Source: JBGASG01 sp046328035
GTDB taxonomy: Bacteria; Cyanobacteriota; Vampirovibrionia; Obscuribacterales; Obscuribacteraceae
Direction: 5' to 3'
NCBI GenBank assembly: GCA_046328035.1
Contig: JAXLXI010000003.1
Span: 1 to 64,000 of the forward strand
Length of the DNA stretch: 64,000 nucleotides
In this document: one piece after another, positions 17,722-26,000 of the stretch
Layout: each line of letters starts with the position of its first letter
Numbering within the stretch: the stretch's first letter is position 1
Notes under the pieces: generated by a model
What the model was told of the DNA's origin: nothing
Database searches by the model: none
What the model saw: only the letters and a program-made list of their open reading frames with translations
Made by a program: the position numbers and the translations under genes

Positions 17722-19080
17722 ATGAGTTCGCAAAACTCCGACTCGATGTGGATTCGTCACCTGCTGCGCAGAGCGGGTTTCGGTCACACGCCGCAGGAGT
17801 TTGATTACTACAAGGGGCTCGGTTACAAGGGTACGCTCGACGAATTGCTTAATCGCGAGCACGTCAACAACGATGCTCTCGAATCGCAGATCAAGGAAAA
17901 GCAGCAGTTCGATTTCACAAATCTGGCTGACTTGAAGCGCTGGTGGCTCTACCGCATGATGTTCACGAAACGCCCTCTCGAAGAGAAGTTGACCCTCTTC
18001 TGGCACGGGCACTTCGCCACGTCCAACAGAAAAGTCGGACATCCCTATGCCATGTATCTGCAAAACATGCTGTTTCGCTCTTACGGCATGGGCAGCTTTC
18101 ACGAGCTCTTATACAACGTCTCCAAAGACCCAGCCATGATCATCTGGCTGGACAATCAACAAAATCGCAAAGGCAAACCCAACGAGAACTATGCTCGCGA
18201 GATCATGGAATTGTTCACACTGGGCATCGGCAATTACACCGAGCAAGACATAAAAGAGGCGGCGCGCGCGTTCACTGGCTGGCAGACGCAGAGTAGCGGT
18301 TTCTTCTTCAACCCCAAGCAGCACGACAATGGCTCCAAGACGCTGCTTGGGGTCACGGGCAATTTGAATGGCGATGATGTGGTGCGCATTCTGGTGGCAC
18401 GGCCGGCGACGGCAATGTTTCTTGCCAGAAAGCTGATCAGATTTTTCGTCTTCGAAGACCCAAGCAAAGAGTACGTAACGCGCATCGCTAAAGTTTATTC
18501 GGCGAGCAATTACAACATCGGACAGGTGCTGCGTGCCATTTTCACTTCGCCTGAGTTTCTCTCCAAGAAGGCTTATCACGCGCACATCAAGAGCCCCGCA
18601 GAATTAGTGGTGGGCACACTTAAGACTTTGCAGATCAAGAAACTGGACAACGACCTGCCGACCAGCATGGCGCGCATGGGGCAAAATTTGTTTGAGCCGC
18701 CCAATGTCAAAGGCTGGGACGGTGGCGAGGCGTGGATAGCCACGGATACGATGATGGAGCGCTTCAATTTTGCGGCACGCGTCTCCAGCGAGCGGTTTGC
18801 CGACCTGAAGCAGGCGGTTGCTACGTCCGAACTATTGAAGAAACAGGGCATTCACACCAACACGCAGATGGTCGATTACTTTCTGCAACTGCTGGTTGAT
18901 GGGGATGTTCCAGGCAGCACGCGTGAGCGGCTGCAGGCATATGTCGGCAGCGACATCAAGGGCGTGCCGCCGGCAGATGCCGCGGGCGCCGCTCAGATGC
19001 CCAACGACAAAATATTGGACGCCAAGCTGCGCGGTCTCGTACACTTGATCATGACGCTTCCCAGTTATCAATTGGCATGA
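17722..19080 (+). CDS. DUF1800 family protein
   Basis: Hallmarks of DUF1800: HLLRRAGFGHTPQEFDYY at the start, LTLFWHGHFATSNRKV, NENYAREIMELFTLGIGNY and EAARAFTGWQ. The length, 452 aa, is typical. There is no clear signal peptide. Function is unknown, but DUF1800 genes are found very often beside a DUF1501 gene, as here (22-base gap). The pair is thought to act on or be exported to the envelope. GAGGA lies just before the ATG. It forms an operon with the LTxxQ-like gene upstream. Confidence 0.92.
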   Translation: MSSQNSDSMWIRHLLRRAGFGHTPQEFDYYKGLGYKGTLDELLNREHVNNDALESQIKEKQQFDFTNLADLKRWWLYRMMFTKRPLEEKLTLFWHGHFATSNRKVGHPYAMYLQNMLFRSYGMGSFHELLYNVSKDPAMIIWLDNQQNRKGKPNENYAREIMELFTLGIGNYTEQDIKEAARAFTGWQTQSSGFFFNPKQHDNGSKTLLGVTGNLNGDDVVRILVARPATAMFLARKLIRFFVFEDPSKEYVTRIAKVYSASNYNIGQVLRAIFTSPEFLSKKAYHAHIKSPAELVVGTLKTLQIKKLDNDLPTSMARMGQNLFEPPNVKGWDGGEAWIATDTMMERFNFAARVSSERFADLKQAVATSELLKKQGIHTNTQMVDYFLQLLVDGDVPGSTRERLQAYVGSDIKGVPPADAAGAAQMPNDKILDAKLRGLVHLIMTLPSYQLA

Positions 19081-19102
19081 GTTTCAAAGGAACACGACAG
19101 GC

Positions 19103-20344
19103 ATGAAGGAAGTTTCGCGGCGCAAGTTTCTCAAACAAGGTCTCGGTGTTGTCGGGGTTTCTTTGACATTGCCGTCAATCTGGTCGCTAGCCGCGAAGGC
19201 TGCTGACTTTGCCCCACGGCAGTCGGGCAAGACCAAGATACTGGTGCTTGTGCAGATGGGTGGTGGCAACGACGGTTTGAACACCGTGATTCCCTATACC
19301 GATGGTGCGTATTACAAAGCGCGTCCGGTGATCGGCATTGCCGCGGATAAGGCATTACCACTGGATGGCAAGACTGCTTTGCACCCCGACATGACTGCTT
19401 TCGCCGATCTTTATAAATCCGGCAAACTGGCGATTGTGCAAGGCGTTGGTTATCCAACACCAAATCGCTCCCACTTCCGCTCCATAGAAATTTGGCAGAC
19501 TGGTTTTCCAGACCGCATTGAAAACACCGGCTGGCTGGGGCGCTACTTAGATTCTTGTTGCGCGCATGGTGCTGGTGAGAATCTTTTTCCGGCGGTGAAT
19601 GTCGATCCTATATTGCCGAAGTCGTTGCTCGCCGATCAGGTGACTGTGCCTTCGGTCAATAATCCGATGGAGTTCAAGTTCCGCACGGATCCTATGTATC
19701 AGCAGGATCGCGAAGCCCAGGTACAGGCGTTCAACGAGATCTACGCTGATTTTGATTTGAAGCGTCCGCACGCCGATCTCTTGCGCAAAGCGGGTGTCGA
19801 TGCCAATGCCGCCTCTGACTATTTGCAGAGACTGGTGAAAAACTATCAAAGCACCGCCAAGTATCCGGCGGGCTCATTTGGCAACGGACTGAAATTCATC
19901 GCTCAGATGATCGCGGGTGGGCTGAATGCGCCCGTTTTTTCGGTGAGTCTTGACGGATTCGACACGCATACAAATCAACTGCGCACCCAGGCTGGATTGC
20001 TCAAGCAATTGTCCGAAGGAGTGACGGCATTCTACGAAGATCTGAAGGCGCACAAAGTCGACGACGACGTTATCGTGATGGCGTTTTCCGAATTTGGGCG
20101 CCGGGTGGCGGAGAATGGTGGACGCGGCACCGACCATGGCACCGCCGCTCCGGCGTTCGTGGCGGGCACCAATATCAAAGGAGGGATTTACGGCGAGCAG
20201 CCGAGTCTGACGAATTTGGACAACGGCGATTTGAAATACGGCGTCGACTTCCGGTCGATGTATGCCACCATTCTCGACAATTGGTTGGCCGCGGACAGTA
20301 AGTCGATTCTGGCTGGCTCTTTCGAGTATCTGCCTTTCTTATAA
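19103..20344 (+). CDS. DUF1501 family protein with Tat signal
   Basis: The N-terminus carries a twin-arginine motif (SRRKFLKQG, residues 5-13) followed by a hydrophobic stretch, so it is exported folded. The body has the sulfatase/phosphatase-like family landmarks: LVQMGGGNDGLNTVIPYTDG, NRSHFRSIEIWQTG, SLDGFDTHTNQ and FSEFGRRVAENGGRGTDHGT with putative metal ligands. The biochemical function is unproven. It is the partner of the adjacent DUF1800 protein. Confidence 0.93.
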   Translation: MKEVSRRKFLKQGLGVVGVSLTLPSIWSLAAKAADFAPRQSGKTKILVLVQMGGGNDGLNTVIPYTDGAYYKARPVIGIAADKALPLDGKTALHPDMTAFADLYKSGKLAIVQGVGYPTPNRSHFRSIEIWQTGFPDRIENTGWLGRYLDSCCAHGAGENLFPAVNVDPILPKSLLADQVTVPSVNNPMEFKFRTDPMYQQDREAQVQAFNEIYADFDLKRPHADLLRKAGVDANAASDYLQRLVKNYQSTAKYPAGSFGNGLKFIAQMIAGGLNAPVFSVSLDGFDTHTNQLRTQAGLLKQLSEGVTAFYEDLKAHKVDDDVIVMAFSEFGRRVAENGGRGTDHGTAAPAFVAGTNIKGGIYGEQPSLTNLDNGDLKYGVDFRSMYATILDNWLAADSKSILAGSFEYLPFL

Positions 20345-20356
20345 ACGCGGGGAGCA

Positions 20357-20950
20357 ATGACAAAAATGTGCCGTGTCCTATTGAATGCCCTGATTGCGCT
20401 AATGGCAATCGGGCCGGTCGTCACTGATGAGGCGAGCGCCGCCACCAAAAACGGTGCACTCAAAAAGTTCACTGAAACGGTCGGCGGCATGCGGTTCTCA
20501 TTGATGCTGCCGGCGAACTTCAGTTTGATCGCCCACAAAACCAAGGAGCTCGGCACACCAGAACGAAAAATGGATTATGTCGTCTTTGGAGTTCCCGGAA
20601 CAAACACTGAGCCGCGCATTGTAATTGGGGTTTCAAACGGCTTCGGAAATTTATCCCTGAGCAAATCGAACCTGGATGCATGCGTTGGTGCCACCATGGA
20701 ACCGTGTTCACACGCATTTTCCAATTACAAACAGTCGCAGATCTCCAGCGTCGAACTGGATGGAAAGCTATTCGGAGCAGTTGATTGGGAAGGGCGCAAC
20801 GCCGAGTTTGGCGCAAACCAGGTGCATGCCTGCACCTACCTGACCGTGAGCGGTGGTCGCATGTTCAAGTTCGAAGCCTACGATCCGGGTGTGAAACCGA
20901 CCCAGATGGCAGCGTTGCATAAGGCTGCGAAATCAATCGACTTTGAGTGA
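20357..20950 (+). CDS. exported protein, member 1 of a tandem paralogous family
   Basis: Signal peptide (VLLNALIALMAIGPVVTDEASA), then one domain with the family pattern: GGMRFSLMLPANF, a short beta region, NGFGNLS, KLFGAVDWEGRN, HACTYLTVSG and a C-terminal KAAKSIDFE. Related to the genes at 20998 and 22008 and the remnant at 21721. It starts 12 bases after the DUF1501 stop, so the family may be transcribed with that operon. Function unknown. Confidence 0.68.
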   Translation: MTKMCRVLLNALIALMAIGPVVTDEASAATKNGALKKFTETVGGMRFSLMLPANFSLIAHKTKELGTPERKMDYVVFGVPGTNTEPRIVIGVSNGFGNLSLSKSNLDACVGATMEPCSHAFSNYKQSQISSVELDGKLFGAVDWEGRNAEFGANQVHACTYLTVSGGRMFKFEAYDPGVKPTQMAALHKAAKSIDFE

Positions 20951-20997
20951 TCGACCGGGTGGTTTAAAATAGCCACCTCGGTAAGCGAGAAGAGAAC

Positions 20998-21690
20998 ATG
21001 TTTTCAACTCTAAAGGCGCGTGTCTTTGCCTCAATCACGGTTCTGGCGATAGCCCAGATGTGCGGCTCGAGCGCCGACGCGGAAGACGCCGCTAAACCCG
21101 GCGCAAACGCCAGTTCGCAGTATTCGCGGGTGGTCTTTACGGCGGTCGACAAAGACTATAAGAAACTCTCAACCAGCATTAGCGGCCGGCGCGTCAGCCT
21201 GATCGTGCCTGCAAATTTCGGCGTTGCCAAACGCGTCAAGGGAGTAATAAAGCTAACGCAGAAAAAATACGAAATGCTGACTCTGTCGTCGCCGGCGCCC
21301 GCTGGTGCGGCACCGCCACAGATTGTGATTCTGGTGACGCAAGGGCTGAGTTTTGAGACCAATGCAATGGGAGGAAACCTAACCGCGCTCATAGCCAGCT
21401 ACATGCTCACTCCGACCAAGCTGGCCGATGCCTGTTTGCGCGAGTACCCGGAAATGTTCAAAGATTTCAAGAAGTCGACCTCGTCGACTGCAGATCTGAA
21501 CGGCACTAAGTTCGGCACTGCGACCTTCGAAGGGCGCAGACAGATACTTGGGCCGAACCTTGTACACGGTTTCACTTACGTCGCCATGATCCAGAACTGT
21601 ACAGTCATTGTCGAAGGACTGGATCCGGGGGCAAAACCTGACAGCTTACCTGCGCTAAATAAAGCGGCACGCTCAGTCATAGTTGACTAA
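20998..21690 (+). CDS. exported protein, member 2 of the tandem family
   Basis: Signal peptide (RVFASITVLAIAQMCGSSADA) and the same domain: SGRRVSLIVPANFGV, QGLSFETNAMG, MFKDFKKSTSSTADLNGTKF, FEGRRQILGPNLVHGFTYVA and KAARSVIVD at the end. It follows member 1 by 47 bases. It is longer than member 1 in the central part. No known family recognised. Confidence 0.68.
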   Translation: MFSTLKARVFASITVLAIAQMCGSSADAEDAAKPGANASSQYSRVVFTAVDKDYKKLSTSISGRRVSLIVPANFGVAKRVKGVIKLTQKKYEMLTLSSPAPAGAAPPQIVILVTQGLSFETNAMGGNLTALIASYMLTPTKLADACLREYPEMFKDFKKSTSSTADLNGTKFGTATFEGRRQILGPNLVHGFTYVAMIQNCTVIVEGLDPGAKPDSLPALNKAARSVIVD

Positions 21691-21720
21691 CCTGAAAACG
21701 AAAGGATCGAAAAAGTATCG

Positions 21721-21985
21721 ATGACAAATCTACCGAATCTCTTGAGTGTTGCAGTCTGTGCCATGTGCGCGATCGTCTGGACGGCGAACGGCGAAGTCAG
21801 CGCAGGTGAAACCAAGTCCGGACATAGCAAACCAAGGCGGTGTTCGGTCCCAGATTGTTTCATGCTTTCCTATATGTCGGGTTGATGGGTGACTACACGA
21901 TGGCCATCGAAGCCTACGATCTGAGCCTAAAAGGAGTAACCTGGATGCGTTGCGCAAAGTCGCCCAATCGATCAAATTTGAATAG
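21721..21985 (+). pseudogene. decayed member of the tandem family
   Basis: ATG 21721 opens a typical signal peptide (LLSVAVCAMCAIVWTANGEVSA) but the frame stops after about 54 codons. Pieces of the family's C-terminal half continue in other frames: FGPRLFHAFLYVGLM and AIEAYD, then LDALRKVAQSIKFE ending at TAG 21983-21985. Compared with its neighbours, the middle of the domain (about 80-100 residues) is missing and at least two frame changes are present. Confidence 0.78.
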
Positions 21986-22007
21986 AGTGCAATACGGGGT
22001 TGTCCTC

Positions 22008-22670
22008 ATGAACAGAGCCGGCAGTGTAGTTTTTAGTCCAGATAGATTATTCGCTACCGCGTTAGTGCTGTGCGGGTTTGCCTCGTCCGTTATTTTTCTG
22101 TGGGCACCGCCACTGGCCGGTGCCCAGAATGCCGGTCCGCCGCCAAACGTCACTCCGCCTCACGCAAAATCAGAAGGCGGCAGCGAAGTAACAGAAACCG
22201 CCGGCGGCTTGAGGTTTTCCCTGGCGGTGCCGACAGAATTTTCAGAGAAAGTCCGCGCCAATCGCAAAAACGGTGCTTCATCGGTAGAAAGCGTGATCTG
22301 GGCACCACCCTGGGGCAAGGGCGAATCGGCTCGCGCGACGCTTTCCGTGACGGTCAACGATGGTTTCAATAACATGTCACCGACCGTGCGCACCACAGAG
22401 TTCGTGGATGCGTTTCTTTCCTCTTATCCGAGTGCGTACAAAGACTTTAAAAAGTCACCCAGCAAGGAAGTAACCATCAACGGTCGCAAGTTCGGGATGG
22501 CGTCCTGGGAAGGACACAAGGAAAAGCTGGGTCCCTCCCTGATACACGGTTTCGTCTACGTGACCATCGTCGGATCGAAAGCGGTGGCCGTCGACTCCCG
22601 CGATCCGACATCGGGACAGACATATTTTTCAAAAGCCGAGACTGCAGCACGCTCGATCAAAGTCGAATAA
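22008..22670 (+). CDS. exported protein, member 3 of the tandem family
   Basis: Start set at ATG 22008, giving a signal peptide (LFATALVLCGFASSVIFLW). A longer open frame upstream reads only through the decayed copy. The domain shows GGLRFSLAVPTEFSEKV, NDGFNNMSPT, AYKDFKKSPSKEVTINGRKF, WEGHKEKLGPSLIHGFVYV and a final AARSIKVE. It is the last of the cluster, followed by a GGCACC-ATATTC-GGTGCC hairpin at 22692-22709 that may end transcription. Confidence 0.7.
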   Translation: MNRAGSVVFSPDRLFATALVLCGFASSVIFLWAPPLAGAQNAGPPPNVTPPHAKSEGGSEVTETAGGLRFSLAVPTEFSEKVRANRKNGASSVESVIWAPPWGKGESARATLSVTVNDGFNNMSPTVRTTEFVDAFLSSYPSAYKDFKKSPSKEVTINGRKFGMASWEGHKEKLGPSLIHGFVYVTIVGSKAVAVDSRDPTSGQTYFSKAETAARSIKVE

Positions 22671-22729
22671 CGCGGATCACATTTTGAGTCGGGCACCATA
22701 TTCGGTGCCAGTAATCGGTGCCTGATGCT

Positions 22730-23143
22730 TTACGGATCGGGCGGCGTCTCGCCGATCACCATCGCCCAGAAGTGCCGCTGCACTTCCCAGACATCTTCGT
22801 TCTTCCAGTTGGAAAGCACAACACGGGCGGTATAGCTACCCTCGCGATTGAGGGTGAAGTCAACGGGAAAGCTCTGGTGGCCCTTGAAAAGATCGTTGGG
22901 ATCGTTGGCTTGAAACTCGTGCGTAACCAGCTGCGTTCCATCCGCATCTTCAAGGGTGAAAACGCCCTTATATTGGCGACGTTCGTATGGAGTGCCGAAG
23001 CCGACGATGCAATGACATTGGACACGAATAGGCAGGTACTTGCCGGTGAAGAGGTCGAACAGCCCGAATGCATTGATGCGGCCGTCATCGGCATGTTCAG
23101 CGCGTTCGCAGAACAGAATGTAGCCGCTGTGCAGGTACTTCAT
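22730..23143 (-). CDS. DUF6941-like small beta protein
   Basis: A 137-aa protein beginning HSGYILFCERAEHADDGRIN followed by AFGLFDLF. This matches my memory of the DUF6941 pattern: a hydrophobic strand, Asp-Gly-Lys/Arg, then a Gly-hydrophobic-Phe turn. The rest alternates strands (YKGVFTLEDADG, GSYTARVVLSN) and suggests an immunoglobulin-like or lipocalin-like sandwich. No enzymatic residues stand out. It is monocistronic and tail-to-tail with the member 3 gene. The family name is uncertain. Confidence 0.6.
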   Translation of the reverse strand: MKYLHSGYILFCERAEHADDGRINAFGLFDLFTGKYLPIRVQCHCIVGFGTPYERRQYKGVFTLEDADGTQLVTHEFQANDPNDLFKGHQSFPVDFTLNREGSYTARVVLSNWKNEDVWEVQRHFWAMVIGETPPDP

Positions 23144-23214
23144 TACTTCCTCTTGTCAGCATCGCCCCCGAGCGAGGCAGCACTACAGTTTACCGTAATG
23201 GCGCAAAAACGGAG

Positions 23215-23700
23215 TTAGGATGCTGTTGCTGAGGTGGTCGCACCGGCCGGTTCTTTGACTGCAGCCGGGGTTGCGCGGAAGCTGATGGCCAGACGATTGA
23301 ACGCATTCATCAAGCCGATGGCAATCGTCAGGTCGACCAGTTCCTTCTCGCTAAGATGTTCTGAAGCTGCCTGATATTCGGCATCCGGCACCTGGGTTTG
23401 CGCAACATTTGTCACACACTCCGCCCAGGCAAGCGCGGCGCGCTCTTTCTCAGTAAACATCTCGACCGCCTCGCGCCAGACGGGCACCAGCACCAACTTC
23501 TCGATTGGAATGCCGGCTTTGAGGATGTCGCGAGAGTGCATGTCGATGCAGTAAGCGCATCCGTTGATTTGCGAAATGCGCAGATAAACAAGATCGATCA
23601 GTGCCACCGGCAGACCCGACTGTTGCACGTAGCTGTGAACAGCATTCAGGGCTCGTATACCGGCGGCACTGATCTTTTGATATGGCAGACGTTGTGTCAT
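23215..23700 (-). CDS. AhpD-like carboxymuconolactone decarboxylase family protein
   Basis: The redox signature is complete: Cys48 and Cys51 in NGCAYCIDMHSRD with His55, as in AhpD-type alkylhydroperoxidases, which reduce peroxides through a thiol pair. Length (161 aa) and the helical pattern (EKERAALAWAECVTNVAQ, LSEKELVDLTIAIGLMNAFNR) fit the family. A GAGGG site lies 7 bases before the ATG. It is 21 bases behind the small cysteine-rich gene and divergent from an Rrf2 regulator, suggesting a redox-responsive operon. Confidence 0.88.
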   Translation of the reverse strand: MTQRLPYQKISAAGIRALNAVHSYVQQSGLPVALIDLVYLRISQINGCAYCIDMHSRDILKAGIPIEKLVLVPVWREAVEMFTEKERAALAWAECVTNVAQTQVPDAEYQAASEHLSEKELVDLTIAIGLMNAFNRLAISFRATPAAVKEPAGATTSATAS

Positions 23701-23721
23701 GTTTTTGCCCTCGTGAACGCG

Positions 23722-23934
23722 CTAGCCTTGAGCGTCGACGTACTTTTGCAGATCGCCAATCAATGCGTCAAGGTCATCGACATGACACATGCTGTCGCAC
23801 ATCTCGAGCGGAGTGTCGAGAATGCATTCATCGCATTGCGCCGGAACATCGACGTCGTGCTTGAGGAAAACTTCAGTGGCGTTCGGGTAAGCATCGAGGA
23901 TTTCTTGAACTGTCGTTTGTGTCGTGATTAACAT
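23722..23934 (-). CDS. small cysteine-rich protein, DUF1858-like redox disulfide domain
   Basis: From ATG 23934 (AGGA 11 bases upstream; the GTG at 23943 sits too close to it) a 70-aa protein results. It starts TTVQEILDAYPNATEVFLKH, the usual opening of DUF1858/hybrid-cluster-associated disulfide domains, where a redox Cys follows. Here four cysteines appear (AQCDECILDTPLEMCDSMC), more than the usual pair, so metal or Fe-S binding is possible. It is first gene of the operon with the AhpD-like enzyme. Confidence 0.7.
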   Translation of the reverse strand: MLITTQTTVQEILDAYPNATEVFLKHDVDVPAQCDECILDTPLEMCDSMCHVDDLDALIGDLQKYVDAQG

Positions 23935-23982
23935 CGTTCTCACCGTCCTTTTGGTCCCGTCATCTCGGTCTATTGGATAACC

Positions 23983-24067
23983 GGACCTTTATATCCATAA
24001 TAACATTTTCGACTCAGCCGTCAAGACCTGAAACGCCCATTTCATGGTATTCTGAATATTAAGGTCC
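23983..24067. promoter_or_regulatory. divergent control region with paired GGACCTTWATAT boxes
   Basis: GGACCTTTATAT (23983-23994) and, 61 bases on, its complement ATATTAAGGTCC (24056-24067) agree at 11 of 12 positions. Each copy lies near one of two divergent genes, close to AT-rich likely -10 regions (TATATAAATAAGG before the Rrf2 gene). They are good candidates for Rrf2 operators; this is inference. Confidence 0.55.
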
Positions 24068-24092
24068 ATTAGTATATAAATAAGGATGACCG

Positions 24093-24560
24093 ATGATATC
24101 CCAAACTGCCGAGTACGCTTTGCGAGCCATGGTTTTTCTAGCCATGCGGGGCGGTGCGTGCACCGGACAGCAAATTGCCGAAGGAACCAAGGTGCCCCCC
24201 GGCTACCTGAGCAAAATTATGCAGCAGCTCGGCAAGAGCAAGCTAGTAATTTCGCAGCGCGGCATCGGTGGTGGTTTCGTCCTCGCAAGAGCACCGCAGG
24301 AAATCAGCATCCTTGATATCGTCAATGCGGTCGATCCTATTAAGCGCATAATGTCCTGCCCTCTCGGTATTCCGTCGCACGGTGTCAATCTCTGCGGACT
24401 GCACAAACGCATCTCCGATGCCACCGCCACAGTGGAAGCCGCCTTCGCTGCTTCAACGCTGCACGAGCTCGTGGAAGAAACAAAAGACCCTCTGTGCAAG
24501 AGCGTTCCCCTGACGCCGCGTGCCGATGCGACCACCACGGGCGGTGCCACGTTGAATTAA
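24093..24560 (+). CDS. Rrf2 family transcriptional regulator
   Basis: Winged-helix start MISQTAEYALRAMVFLAMRG, the recognition region GYLSKIMQQLGKSKLVISQR and the wing GIGGGFVLARAPQEISILDI. The effector region has Cys residues in IMSCPLGIPSHGVNLCGLHK and one more at DPLCK, matching the three-cysteine layout that binds an Fe-S cluster in IscR/NsrR/RsrR-type members. AAGGA lies 7 bases before ATG. The partner operon on the other strand encodes thiol-redox proteins, so it is likely an oxidative or nitrosative stress sensor. Confidence 0.9.
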   Translation: MISQTAEYALRAMVFLAMRGGACTGQQIAEGTKVPPGYLSKIMQQLGKSKLVISQRGIGGGFVLARAPQEISILDIVNAVDPIKRIMSCPLGIPSHGVNLCGLHKRISDATATVEAAFAASTLHELVEETKDPLCKSVPLTPRADATTTGGATLN

Positions 24561-24745
24561 CAACCGAGAGCCATTCTTCAGGATCCCATGCGAAGTCCGG
24601 TATACGCTCCCGTACACTTATTGTTTCGAAGGAAAACTACAGCATCTACGCTACTTCCGAAGTCGTAGCACCAGAGTTCATGGCAGTCGCAGCAATTACG
24701 CAAAGTTCTCGTGACGCAGATTAAGGACTCGTATTATCCGCACTC

Positions 24746-25795
24746 TCAGCGAATCAGCTGCGCACGGAACCATTCCATCAATTCAGCACACGCCACTTGT
24801 GGATGATCGCCGTCGACAATCAGCTCGTACGGCTGGTTGCGCTTTATGTGGGTTTCGTACAGCGGGTCGTAGTACTCAACCAGCAAGATCTCAATCGCGT
24901 CCTGGACTTTGCCGGACTCAAATAAAGCAACGAGTTCTTCGACACGTTTCTTCCCCAGGCGCTCCTTCAATTTCTCGAGTGCCGCAACTGCCTCAGCCAG
25001 CACTTCTTCGTTGAATACCGGCGCGTACTCACTCCAGATTCGCGCCGCACGCACCGGCACCGAACCGGTGACCAGGACGCGCCGGCCTTCCTGAATGCAA
25101 TTCAAAACTGCATCGGGCAATGCCAATCGGCCGACTTTGCGACTTTCGGCTTCGATAAAGACAGGTCCACTCCGCAACCTGCGCACCTGCTCCCAGAGAG
25201 CCGCTTCGAAATTTTTCTGCGTGGGCTGCCCGCCCAATCCCAATCCTCCGAACACCGACCCGCGATGATTTGCTAGTGCTTCCAGATCTAGTATCTGAGC
25301 ACCGCTGGTGGTGAGTTGTGCCAGCAACTCGGTCTTGCCGGTTCCGGTTTGTCCATGCAACACAACCGAATCAAAAGCAGATCCCGCACCCTCTAAATCG
25401 TGCACCACCATGCGCCGCCAGGCTTTGTATCCACCCGTGAGGCGCCAGCAATCTATGCCGACTATGGTGAGGAAACTAACCACGGCCTCGCTGCGCAAAC
25501 CGCCTCGCCAGCAGTGCACGACCAGGGAAGAGCCTTGCGTGCGCACAGACAGAATGGCATCGACAATCCGGGGAATCTTCGGCGATATCATGCGCAGCGC
25601 CAGTCGCCGCGCCGGCACCTCGCCTTCCACCTTATATATGGTGCCCACCTCAGCCCGCTCGGCATCATCGAGCAACGGCACATTAATCGCACCGGGAATC
25701 GACTCCACCTCGAATTCACAAGGAGAGCGCACATCGACGACGATCGCGTTTTTCAGATCGCACAGCTGCTCCGGAGATAGTTCGCGCCACGTCAT
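24746..25795 (-). CDS. mnmH: tRNA 2-selenouridine synthase (SelU)
   Basis: The N-terminal rhodanese domain has catalytic Cys95 in VVHCWRGGLRSEAV; the C-terminal P-loop domain has Walker A GQTGTGKT (148-155). MnmH replaces sulfur in 2-thiouridine at the wobble position of Lys, Glu and Gln tRNAs with selenium, by way of a geranylated intermediate. Start taken at ATG 25795 (MTWRELSPEQL), giving 349 aa, near the E. coli length; 42 more codons are open upstream but are not homologous. SelD, needed for selenophosphate, is not in the window. Confidence 0.92.
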   Translation of the reverse strand: MTWRELSPEQLCDLKNAIVVDVRSPCEFEVESIPGAINVPLLDDAERAEVGTIYKVEGEVPARRLALRMISPKIPRIVDAILSVRTQGSSLVVHCWRGGLRSEAVVSFLTIVGIDCWRLTGGYKAWRRMVVHDLEGAGSAFDSVVLHGQTGTGKTELLAQLTTSGAQILDLEALANHRGSVFGGLGLGGQPTQKNFEAALWEQVRRLRSGPVFIEAESRKVGRLALPDAVLNCIQEGRRVLVTGSVPVRAARIWSEYAPVFNEEVLAEAVAALEKLKERLGKKRVEELVALFESGKVQDAIEILLVEYYDPLYETHIKRNQPYELIVDGDHPQVACAELMEWFRAQLIR

Positions 25796-25833
25796 GGACA
25801 GATAGTGTAATGCCGCACCCCACCTCTTGATTA

Positions 25834-25860
25834 CAACAGAAGTGTTGATTTGCCCTAAGG
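25834..25860. repeat. dispersed palindromic repeat, copy 1
   Basis: CAACAGAAGTGTTG hairpin followed by ATTTGCCCTAAGG. The 18-mer TGTTGATTTGCCCTAAGG recurs in reverse orientation at 51033-51064. Placed between fusA and mnmH. Confidence 0.75.
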
Positions 25861-25925
25861 CCAAAAAGGACACCCCCCCGAACCTGCAACGCACCGCCAC
25901 CCCACAGCACCGCGCCACCAAAGAA

Positions 25926-25952
25926 GAAGGCGACGCTTGCCGCGCCGCCTTC
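25926..25952 (-). terminator. terminator of fusA
   Basis: Stem GAAGGCGACGC / GCGCCGCCTTC (one mismatch) with a 5-base loop, about 50 bases after the fusA stop. On the minus strand it is followed by TTCTTT. Confidence 0.7.
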
Positions 25953-26000
25953 CGTGTTTCTTTTCAGACTCTTGTCGCTGACCGCTGCCGCTGCCGGCAA

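Noticed and set aside
24561..24745. Possible small gene between the Rrf2 gene and mnmH
   Set aside because: The open frame there overlaps the Rrf2 gene and has no start signal; I see nothing else in it.
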